Shown here piece by piece: positions 7,150 through 13,100 of a stretch of DNA of 14,902 bases. The DNA comes from an uncultured Hungatella sp. (GTDB lineage Bacteria > Bacillota > Clostridia > Lachnospirales > Lachnospiraceae). How positions within the stretch are numbered: position 1 is the stretch's first letter; every line of letters begins with the position of its first letter. Position numbers and translations under genes: made by a program. The notes under the pieces are model-generated. The model did no database searches. It was not told where the DNA came from and was given only the letters and a program-made list of their open reading frames with translations. Where the stretch lies: contig CAJUPQ010000084.1 of the NCBI GenBank assembly GCA_910588505.1, positions 1 to 14,902 on the forward strand, read 5' to 3'.

Positions 7150-7280
7150 GGCGGCTGCCCATGACTGGGCTTAAGGTTGTTGTTTTGACAGATTTTTTAA
7201 AAAATGGAAGCGGGCCTTGTACATAAAACATTCTCCCGAAGCGCATAATAATCAGAGAAAAACGAAAGGAGAATGCGATT

Positions 7281-7634
7281 ATGAAAAAGATCAAGATCAC
7301 CACATTTGCGATCCTGGTTGTGATGACCGTGGCGGTGCTGACAGCCTGCAGCTCAAAGGATCCCGCCATGGACCAGACCACAAACCCTTCCACCAGCCAA
7401 AGCACTTCCGGGACAAACCAGGGAACCATGAATGAAAGCGGAGAGAGCAGTACCGGAAACGCCGGCACAAATGAGAGCGGGACCGGCAGCAGGTCCACCC
7501 AGGGAAACAGGGACGGGGCTGACGAGGAGAGCAGCACAGGCGTTATCGGAGGTATGATCGACGATGTGGAGAACGGTGTGGACGACATGATGATCGGCAG
7601 GGACACTTCCACCGGATCCAATGAGAATAAATAG
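7281..7634 (+). CDS. Small Ser/Thr/Gly-rich lipoprotein of unknown function
   Basis: The 117-residue product begins with a lipoprotein signal peptide: MKKIK, a hydrophobic stretch, and the lipobox LTAC with Cys23 as the expected lipidation site. The mature part (24 onward) is low in complexity, rich in Ser, Thr, Gly, Asn and Glu (repeated SGT, ESG and TGN-like words), and ends with a more ordered segment GVIGGMIDDVENGVDDMM. I recognise no enzymatic motif. AAAGGAG about 9 bases before the ATG supports the start, and a strong terminator follows. It probably sits on the outer face of the membrane; its role cannot be deduced. No convincing promoter was found in 7150-7280, although an isolated TTGACA lies at 7185-7190. 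Confidence 0.8.
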   Translation: MKKIKITTFAILVVMTVAVLTACSSKDPAMDQTTNPSTSQSTSGTNQGTMNESGESSTGNAGTNESGTGSRSTQGNRDGADEESSTGVIGGMIDDVENGVDDMMIGRDTSTGSNENK

Positions 7635-7650
7635 CCGCAAACGCGTAAGA

Positions 7651-7691
7651 GAGCCGGGACATATGGAGATTATGCCCCGGCTCCTGTTTTT
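7651..7691 (+). terminator. Intrinsic terminator after the lipoprotein gene
   Basis: The stem GAGCCGGG/CCCGGCTC, extended by CATA/TATG with one mismatch, is followed by a run of five T. It ends the transcript 17 bases after the stop codon. Confidence 0.88.
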
Positions 7692-7722
7692 CCCGCCCCG
7701 TGAACTGTAACTTAAATTCAGG

Positions 7723-7751
7723 TTGCAGGCGGGAAAACAGTGTGGTATAGT
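7723..7751 (+). promoter_or_regulatory. Predicted promoter of the small membrane protein gene
   Basis: TTGCAG (7723-7728) and TATAGT (7746-7751) are spaced by 17 bases, with TGG immediately before the -10 (extended -10). The sequence closely resembles the tRNA promoter at 11519. Confidence 0.7.
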
Positions 7752-7823
7752 TGTAGAGGAAAGTCATTTCTGATCCATATTGGTATTGTCTCGATTTATC
7801 TGTATTTGTAAGGAGTTCAAACC

Positions 7824-8114
7824 GTGGCGAAACGAAAACCCTGGAGAAAATTTAAATATAAGAGGCCTAAAAACAAGATCCTGCGGCGGGTATGTCTGGC
7901 TGTCCTTGGGGCGGAGCTGGGGGTGTTATGGGTGCAGGACCGGCTTACATTCCCTGTCATTAAGGTGACCGAGAGCCAGGAGGTGGTCATTTACCAGATT
8001 CCCCTGGGAGAGGAGGATGCAGAGCTTCCGTCAAAGGACCGGATTTACGGGATACGCATCCGATTAAAGGATGGGGTGGTGGATCTCTACCGCAGGGAGG
8101 AACTGAGCGAGTAA
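7824..8114 (+). CDS. Small unrecognised protein, probably membrane-associated
   Basis: The 96-residue product has a strongly basic N-terminus (MAKRKPWRKFKYKRPKNK), then a moderately hydrophobic segment of about 15-20 residues (from about residue 23), then a polar segment with alternating pattern (KVTESQEVVIYQI, YGIRIRLKDGVVDLYRREE) that looks like beta structure. A single N-terminal anchor with the C-terminal part outside is a reasonable guess, but the hydrophobic segment contains a Glu and is not a clear helix. It starts with GTG; AAGGAG eight bases upstream supports this start. It has its own promoter, and the purC promoter lies about 23 bases after its stop. I recognise no family. Confidence 0.7.
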   Translation: MAKRKPWRKFKYKRPKNKILRRVCLAVLGAELGVLWVQDRLTFPVIKVTESQEVVIYQIPLGEEDAELPSKDRIYGIRIRLKDGVVDLYRREELSE

Positions 8115-8137
8115 CCTAATTTTTGTGAAAGAACATA

Positions 8138-8166
8138 TTGTATTTGCCGCCGCTGTGTATTATACT
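8138..8166 (+). promoter_or_regulatory. Predicted promoter of purC-purB
   Basis: TTGTAT (8138-8143) and TATACT (8161-8166) are spaced by 17 bases. The leader is only about 50 bases and shows no purine riboswitch. Confidence 0.7.
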
Positions 8167-8222
8167 TTGTAATATGTTTTACCAAAGCACATGAATCTAA
8201 GAAAAGGACAGGTGGATAACTC

Positions 8223-8930
8223 ATGGAGAAAAAGGAACTGCTGTATGAAGGGAAGGCAAAGAAGGTCTTTACGACAGAGGACCCGGATGCGTTGATTGTT
8301 TCCTACAAGGACGACGCGACTGCATTTGACGGACAGAAAAAGGGAACCATTGTGGGAAAAGGCGCCATCAACAACCGGATGACCAATCATGTGTTCAAGC
8401 TGCTGGAGGCGGAGGGTGTGCCGACCCACCTGATCCAGGAGTTAAATGATAGAGAGACTGCGGTGAAGAAGGTGGAGATCGTGCCCCTGGAGGTGATTAT
8501 CCGCAATTTCAGCGCGGGCAGTTTTGCCAAGAAGATGGGCATGGAGGAGGGCATAGAGTTAAAGTGTCCGACTCTGGAGTTCAGCTACAAAAACGATGAT
8601 CTCCACGACCCGTTTATCAACAGCTACTATGCCCTGGCCCTGGATCTGGCTACTCAGGAGGAGATTGACGTGATCAGCAAGTACGCGTTCAAGGTCAATG
8701 AGGTGATGCGAAAATATTTTGCCGGCCTTGGTATTGAGCTGATCGACTTTAAGATCGAGTTCGGACGCTGCCATGGGCAGATCATCCTGGCAGACGAGGT
8801 GTCGCCGGATACCTGCAGGCTGTGGGACAAGGAGACCCATGAGAAGCTTGACAAGGACAGATTCCGCAGGGATCTTGGCAATGTGGAGGACGCCTACAAT
8901 GAGGTGTTTAAGAGGCTGGGGATCCAGTAG
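8223..8930 (+). CDS. purC: Phosphoribosylaminoimidazole-succinocarboxamide synthase (SAICAR synthetase)
   Basis: PurC joins CAIR and aspartate with ATP to make SAICAR in purine biosynthesis. The 235-residue product has the normal bacterial length. It shows the nucleotide-binding start (LLYEGKAKKV), VSYKDDATAFDG, the SAICAR signature VPLEVIIRNFSAGS (87-100), the second signature LIDFKIEFG (173-181), and LADEVSPDTCRLWD (189-202). AGGTGG lies seven bases before the ATG. It is followed after 24 bases by purB, the next enzyme of the pathway, so the two make a small operon from the promoter at 8138. Confidence 0.97.
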   Translation: MEKKELLYEGKAKKVFTTEDPDALIVSYKDDATAFDGQKKGTIVGKGAINNRMTNHVFKLLEAEGVPTHLIQELNDRETAVKKVEIVPLEVIIRNFSAGSFAKKMGMEEGIELKCPTLEFSYKNDDLHDPFINSYYALALDLATQEEIDVISKYAFKVNEVMRKYFAGLGIELIDFKIEFGRCHGQIILADEVSPDTCRLWDKETHEKLDKDRFRRDLGNVEDAYNEVFKRLGIQ

Positions 8931-8954
8931 GAAAAACAGTAAGAGGAGAATTTT

Positions 8955-10385
8955 ATGAATGACAGATACCAGAGTCCTCTTTCGGAGCGGTACGCCAGCA
9001 GGGAGATGCAGTACATCTTTTCACCGGACAAGAAGTTTAAGACCTGGAGAAAGCTGTGGATCGCCCTGGCGGAGACGGAGCGAGAACTGGGACTGAATAT
9101 TACAAAGGAACAGATTGATGAGCTGAAGGCTTTTGCGGATGACATTAACTACGATGTGGCAAAGGAGCGGGAGAAGCTGGTGCGCCACGACGTCATGTCC
9201 CATGTCTACGCTTACGGGCAGCAGTGTCCGGGGGCCAAGGGCATCATCCATCTGGGGGCCACCTCCTGCTATGTGGGGGACAACACGGATATTATCATTA
9301 TGGCAGAGGCGTTAAAGCTTACGCGAAAGAAGCTGATCAATGTTATGGCGGGGCTGGCTAAGTTCGCTGACACTTACAAGAACCAGCCAACTCTGGCGTT
9401 TACCCACTTCCAGCCGGCTCAGCCCACCACAGTGGGAAAGAGGGCCACGCTGTGGCTTCATGACCTTTACCTGGATCTGGAGGATCTGGACTATGTGCTC
9501 TCCTCCATGAAGATGCTGGGTTCCAAGGGAACCACAGGCACCCAGGCAAGTTTTCTGGAGCTGTTTGACGGCGACCATGAAAAGTGCCGCAGGGCGGATG
9601 AGATGATCGCGGCCAAGATGGGGTTTGACTCCTGTTATCCGGTGTCAGGCCAGACCTATTCCAGGAAGATCGATACCAGGGTGATCAATGTGCTGGCAGG
9701 TATTGCCCAGAGCGCCCACAAGTTTTCCAATGACGTGCGGCTTTTGCAGCACTTAAAAGAGGTGGAGGAGCCTTTTGAGAAGAATCAGATCGGGTCCTCT
9801 GCCATGGCCTATAAGCGGAACCCTATGAGAAGCGAGCGGATTGCCTCCCTGGCCGACTACGTGATGGCGGATGTGATGAACCCCATGCTGGTGGCCAGCA
9901 CCCAGTGGTTTGAGAGGACCCTGGATGATTCGGCTAACAAGCGGTTAAGCGTGCCGGAGGGATTTTTGGCTGTGGACGGCATCCTGGATCTGTACCTGAA
10001 TGTGGTGGACGGGCTGGTGGTGTATCCAAAGGTGATCGAGAAACATTTTATGGCGGAGCTGCCATTTATGGCCACGGAGAATATTATGATGGACGCTGTG
10101 AAGGCGGGAGGCGACAGGCAGGAGCTTCACGAGCGGATCCGCACTCTTTCCATGGAGGCGGGGAAGAATGTGAAGGAAAAAGGCCTTGAAAATAATCTGC
10201 TGGAGCTGATCGCCGGGGACCCGGCCTTCGGCCTTTCCATGGAGGAGCTTAAGAAGGCCATGAAGCCTGAACGGTATGTGGGCAGAGCTCCATGGCAGGT
10301 GGAGGAGTTTTTGTCAGAGATCATAGAGCCTTTGTTAGATAAAAACAGGGAGATCCTGGGCATGACGGCGGAGATCTCGGTGTAG
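8955..10385 (+). CDS. purB: Adenylosuccinate lyase
   Basis: PurB cleaves SAICAR to AICAR and fumarate, and adenylosuccinate to AMP and fumarate. The 476-residue product is a full-length member of the fumarase/aspartase superfamily. Visible landmarks are RHDVMSHVYA (His78 region), HLGATSCYVGDN (99-110), TFTHFQPAQPTT-like TLAFTHFQPAQPTT (146-159, His151), and the superfamily signature GSSAMAYKRNPMRSER (280-295), which carries the catalytic serine loop. AGAGGAG lies about 7 bases before the ATG. It takes the product of PurC, its upstream neighbour. A terminator lies downstream at 10476. Confidence 0.97.
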   Translation: MNDRYQSPLSERYASREMQYIFSPDKKFKTWRKLWIALAETERELGLNITKEQIDELKAFADDINYDVAKEREKLVRHDVMSHVYAYGQQCPGAKGIIHLGATSCYVGDNTDIIIMAEALKLTRKKLINVMAGLAKFADTYKNQPTLAFTHFQPAQPTTVGKRATLWLHDLYLDLEDLDYVLSSMKMLGSKGTTGTQASFLELFDGDHEKCRRADEMIAAKMGFDSCYPVSGQTYSRKIDTRVINVLAGIAQSAHKFSNDVRLLQHLKEVEEPFEKNQIGSSAMAYKRNPMRSERIASLADYVMADVMNPMLVASTQWFERTLDDSANKRLSVPEGFLAVDGILDLYLNVVDGLVVYPKVIEKHFMAELPFMATENIMMDAVKAGGDRQELHERIRTLSMEAGKNVKEKGLENNLLELIAGDPAFGLSMEELKKAMKPERYVGRAPWQVEEFLSEIIEPLLDKNREILGMTAEISV

Positions 10386-10475
10386 GGCAGGGCTGAAAAT
10401 GGTTTTTGCCAGGTCGGCACCGCGCCGCGCCTTTCGGGCGGTTTGGCTGGTGTCTGGGCGAATGAAGGATGGAAG

Positions 10476-10512
10476 AGGGACAGGTTTTCCGGGGAGGGGA
10501 CTGTCCCTTTTT
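10476..10512 (+). terminator. Intrinsic terminator of the purC-purB operon
   Basis: The stem AGGGACAG (10476-10483) pairs with CTGTCCCT (10501-10508) around a 17-base loop, and runs into TTTTT (10508-10512). Another GC-rich hairpin (around 10425-10442) lies between it and purB. Confidence 0.8.
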
Positions 10513-10563
10513 GGGGTATAGAGGTTTTAGAGTGTGCAGATGATAAGAGACGGAGGGGAGATT

Positions 10564-11475
10564 ATGGACATCAGTTTGGAGTATTGTCGGGTATTTTACC
10601 ATGTGGCCAGATCCGGCAGTATTACCTTGGCGGCCAGGCAGCTGTGCATCTCCCAGCCTGCTGTGAGCCAGGCCGTGAAACAGCTGGAGGAGGCATTAAA
10701 GTGCCGGCTGTTTACGCGCACGTCCAAGGGCGTGTATCTGACCAAGGAGGGGGAGGTATTGTTCGGCTATGTGGAGCGGGGGGTGGATTCGATCCTGGAG
10801 GGTGAGAAGGCGTTAAAAAAGATGCAGGATCTGGATGTGGGGGAGATCCGCATCGGGGCCAGCGATATGACCCTGGAGTTTTATCTGCTCTCTTACCTGG
10901 AAGCGTTCCACGAGCGGTATCCTAATATCAAGGTCATCGTGTCCAATGCCCCCACCCCAAAAACTATGGCTTCTCTGTGCCAGGGGAAGATTGATTTTGG
11001 CGTGGTTACCACGCCGGCGGAGTTTTTTGAGGAGGTGGACTTAGCGCCGGTCAGAGAGATCCACAATGTGTTTGTGGCAGGGGAGAAGTTTCTCTCTCTC
11101 AAGGGAAGGCGGCTTGGGTATAAGGAGCTTGAAAGGCTTCCCTGCATTGTATTGGAGGGAAACACCAGTACCAGGACGTTTACGGATGCGTTTCTGGAGG
11201 AGAGGGGCGTAAAGCTGGCTCCGGAGTTTGAGCTGGCAACCAGCGACATGGTGGTGCAGTTTGCTTCCAGGAATATGGGGGTCGGGTGCGTGGTGGAGGA
11301 TTTCGCGAAGGAAAAGCTTAGGAGCGGGGAGTTGTTCTGCCTGGAGTTTGAGGAGGAGATGCCCGGGCGGCAGATGTGCGTGGCCACCTGTCCTAGAAAT
11401 CCCGTGTCACCGGCGGGGAAGCGGCTTTTGGAGATGCTGGGTGATGAGAGGAGGACGGATACTGCCGGAGGATAG
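10564..11475 (+). CDS. LysR-family transcriptional regulator
   Basis: The 303-residue product has the standard LysR plan. The N-terminal winged helix-turn-helix (about residues 3-60) shows VARSGSITLAARQLCISQ and PAVSQAVKQLEEALKCRLF, followed by TRTSKGVYLTKEG. A linker helix and the periplasmic-binding-protein-like effector domain follow, beginning around GEIRIGASD. The start at 10564 is chosen because GGAGG lies seven bases upstream and the product then begins MDISLEYCRVFYHV as in the family; an in-frame ATG at 10534 lacks such a site. LysR regulators often control a divergent neighbour, but here both neighbours lie on the same strand (purB upstream, tRNA genes downstream), so its target and effector are not revealed by context. 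Confidence 0.93.
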   Translation: MDISLEYCRVFYHVARSGSITLAARQLCISQPAVSQAVKQLEEALKCRLFTRTSKGVYLTKEGEVLFGYVERGVDSILEGEKALKKMQDLDVGEIRIGASDMTLEFYLLSYLEAFHERYPNIKVIVSNAPTPKTMASLCQGKIDFGVVTTPAEFFEEVDLAPVREIHNVFVAGEKFLSLKGRRLGYKELERLPCIVLEGNTSTRTFTDAFLEERGVKLAPEFELATSDMVVQFASRNMGVGCVVEDFAKEKLRSGELFCLEFEEEMPGRQMCVATCPRNPVSPAGKRLLEMLGDERRTDTAGG

Positions 11476-11518
11476 GAGAGGAAGCCGGTAAAAAATTTCA
11501 AAAATTTGTAAAAAGGTG

Positions 11519-11547
11519 TTGCGCAGACGGGAAAAGTGTGGTATATT
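11519..11547 (+). promoter_or_regulatory. Predicted promoter of the tRNA-Leu pair
   Basis: TTGCGC (11519-11524) and TATATT (11542-11547) are spaced by 17 bases with TGG before the -10. The first tRNA starts 12 bases after the -10, so only a very short 5' extension would be made. Confidence 0.7.
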
Positions 11548-11558
11548 ATTATCTGTTC

Positions 11559-11642
11559 GCGGGAGTGCTGGAATTGGCAGACAGGCAAGACTAAGGATCT
11601 TGTGGGTGTATGCTCGTGTGGGTTCAAGTCCCATCTCCCGCA
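11559..11642 (+). tRNA. tRNA-Leu (anticodon AAG)
   Basis: An 84-base class II tRNA folds well: acceptor stem GCGGGAG/CTCCCGC, three-pair D stem CTG/CAG, anticodon stem CAAGA/TCTTG around the loop CTAAGGA (anticodon AAG), variable arm GGGT/GCTC, T arm GTGGG-TTCAAGT-CCCAT, and discriminator A. The 3' CCA is not encoded. The long variable arm and the anticodon fit leucine. An A at wobble position 34 is uncommon for bacterial leucine tRNAs. Confidence 0.93.
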
Positions 11643-11645
11643 GAT

Positions 11646-11729
11646 GCAGAAGTGGCGGAATTGGCAGACGCGCACGGTTCAGGTCCGTGTGGTGGCAACA
11701 CCTTGTGGGTTCGACTCCCATCTTCTGCA
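11646..11729 (+). tRNA. tRNA-Leu (anticodon CAG)
   Basis: An 84-base class II tRNA lies three bases after the first: acceptor GCAGAAG/CTTCTGC, D stem GCG/CGC, anticodon stem CACGG/CCGTG around TTCAGGT (anticodon CAG), variable arm GGTG-GCAA-CACC, T arm GTGGG-TTCGACT-CCCAT, discriminator A, and no encoded CCA. It is the likely attachment-site neighbour of the integrative element that begins just downstream. Confidence 0.95.
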
Positions 11730-11740
11730 TATCGTTTAGG

Positions 11741-11784
11741 GGCGGGAAACCTTGATTTTATCGGGTTTCCCGCCACTTTTATTT
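11741..11784 (+). terminator. Strong intrinsic terminator after the tRNA pair
   Basis: An 11-bp perfect stem GGCGGGAAACC/GGTTTCCCGCC (11741-11751, 11764-11774) is followed by ACTTTTATTT. It ends the tRNA transcript. On the opposite strand the same stem could also end the leftward integrase transcript, but no good U tract lies on that side. Confidence 0.88.
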
Positions 11785-11795
11785 ATCGTAACCGA

Positions 11796-11811
11796 CGGTA
11801 CGTTCGGTACG
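11796..11811. repeat. Direct repeats CGGTACG beside the integrase gene (candidate recombinase-binding sites)
   Basis: CGGTACG occurs at 11796-11802 and 11805-11811, a 9-base period, directly after the integrase stop codon, and again at 11884-11890 inside the integrase gene. Short direct repeats close to the attachment site are often arm-type sites of tyrosine recombinases. The binding role is inferred. Confidence 0.4.
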
Positions 11812-11813
11812 AT

Positions 11814-13100
11814 CTACAGAGCCAGTGCTTTTTCGATAGCCAGCGCTTGTTCTTCCTTAGATTTCCTTTCAAAGTTGTAGAATCGGTACGTCGTACTGAT
11901 ATCGCTGTGTCCTGCGAATCGCTGAACTGTGCGGTCATTCACATTCGGATCATCCAGAAGCGTTGAGATACAGGTCTTTCGGATCTTATGTGGGCTTTTC
12001 ACGGTTGTATGTAGACGCTTGCACAGTTTCCGCAGCTTCTGGTCAGCGGCCTGATATCCAAGACGATATTCAAAGTCAGGATTATCGCTCTGGAATATCC
12101 ACTCTGCCATGTATCCATGCTTCTGGTTGAATGCTTTTACATCCTCAAGGATTTGCTTTGCGGTTGTTGTCAGGGGAATATCCCGCCTGCCATGTTCGGT
12201 CTTTGTCCACTCCCGTACACTATGATTGTCGGCCTGACGTTGGATGTACAGTCTACTGTCCTTTATATCTGTCCATTTAAGTCCGCAGACCTCGCCTATT
12301 CGCAGGCCAGTTTCAAAGAGAAACAGTATCTGCAGGCCAGCGCTGGTGGGGTATCTTTTTAAATCATCATATACCATCTGCCTGATGGCCAGCCGTTCTT
12401 TATCTGTGAAGACTTGCTCCTCATCAAAAGGAGTAGCTTTTTCTGTGCGAAGTTCTTTGGGCAGCTTTTTCTGTGCTTTAGACCAGAGATCTTCACTGAC
12501 AATGTTCACATCTTCATCCGAGGCATATTCATAACAGCCTTTAATGATTCCAAAAATCCTTGAGAATTTTTTCTGGTCTACTGGGTAATGCTTTTTAAGC
12601 AGTTGTTCTGCCCAAGTTCTCAATTCCATTACTGTTATATTTGCCAGTGGCTTGTTGAGCAATTCCTGGCTTAAAGGTTCATTGAGGTAGTAAGCTTCCC
12701 AGGATTTTTCGATACGCCTGATGGTTGAAGCATTTGTGGGTGTTTTCTTGTGTTCTATCCATTCATTGTGGACTTCCGGCAAAGTTACTTTCTTTTGATT
12801 ACTTTCAGAATAGTGTTCAGCTAAAGCGATCATCAGTTTTTCTTCGCTGCATTTTCTGATTTTTCGTTTGCCGTTTGGACAAGATGGATCATCTACGTTA
12901 GTAAACCAGCCGCTTTTATCAGTATGGTGAATTTTATACGGGTGCTGCTTTTGTGCATTTTTAATAGCTTTTCTCATTTTGACTAGATTCAGCACTTCAT
13001 CTTCAGACATTGTACCATTAAATTCCAGGAAAGGGAAGCGCTCTATCCAATCAGAATTTTGCATTATAATGTTATTATTGGGAAGATCAGAATTATTCAT
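11814..13100 (-). CDS. int: Tyrosine recombinase / phage-type integrase
   Basis: This 428-residue site-specific recombinase should integrate and excise the element at the adjacent tRNA-Leu. The C-terminal catalytic domain (about 225-428) shows Arg267 in ETGLRIGEVCGLKW, Lys300 in the TKTEHGRRDIPL beta-hairpin, HKIR (His371, Arg374), and GHSDISTTYRFYNF with His398. Tyr408 is the probable nucleophile, or less likely Tyr405; the usual His-to-Tyr distance of nine residues here falls on Phe407. The middle part (about 105-205) fits an SAM-like core-binding domain; the N-terminal 100 residues, rich in charged residues, may include an arm-binding domain. The start overlaps the stop of the upstream methyltransferase gene (ATGA at 13097-13100), with GGGGAAG as the ribosome binding site. 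It is transcribed toward the tRNA. Confidence 0.93.
   Translation of the reverse strand: MNNSDLPNNNIIMQNSDWIERFPFLEFNGTMSEDEVLNLVKMRKAIKNAQKQHPYKIHHTDKSGWFTNVDDPSCPNGKRKIRKCSEEKLMIALAEHYSESNQKKVTLPEVHNEWIEHKKTPTNASTIRRIEKSWEAYYLNEPLSQELLNKPLANITVMELRTWAEQLLKKHYPVDQKKFSRIFGIIKGCYEYASDEDVNIVSEDLWSKAQKKLPKELRTEKATPFDEEQVFTDKERLAIRQMVYDDLKRYPTSAGLQILFLFETGLRIGEVCGLKWTDIKDSRLYIQRQADNHSVREWTKTEHGRRDIPLTTTAKQILEDVKAFNQKHGYMAEWIFQSDNPDFEYRLGYQAADQKLRKLCKRLHTTVKSPHKIRKTCISTLLDDPNVNDRTVQRFAGHSDISTTYRFYNFERKSKEEQALAIEKALAL

Noticed and set aside
7185..7249. TTGACA at 7185 as a promoter of the lipoprotein gene
   Set aside because: No acceptable -10 is found at 16-18 bases; the nearest TA-rich words (TACATA, CATAAT) are much too far.
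8167..8222. Possible purine riboswitch before purC
   Set aside because: The leader is only about 50 bases and lacks the aptamer landmarks.
10534..10563. Upstream ATG for the LysR regulator
   Set aside because: GGAGG is correctly spaced only for the ATG at 10564, which also gives the family-typical N-terminus.
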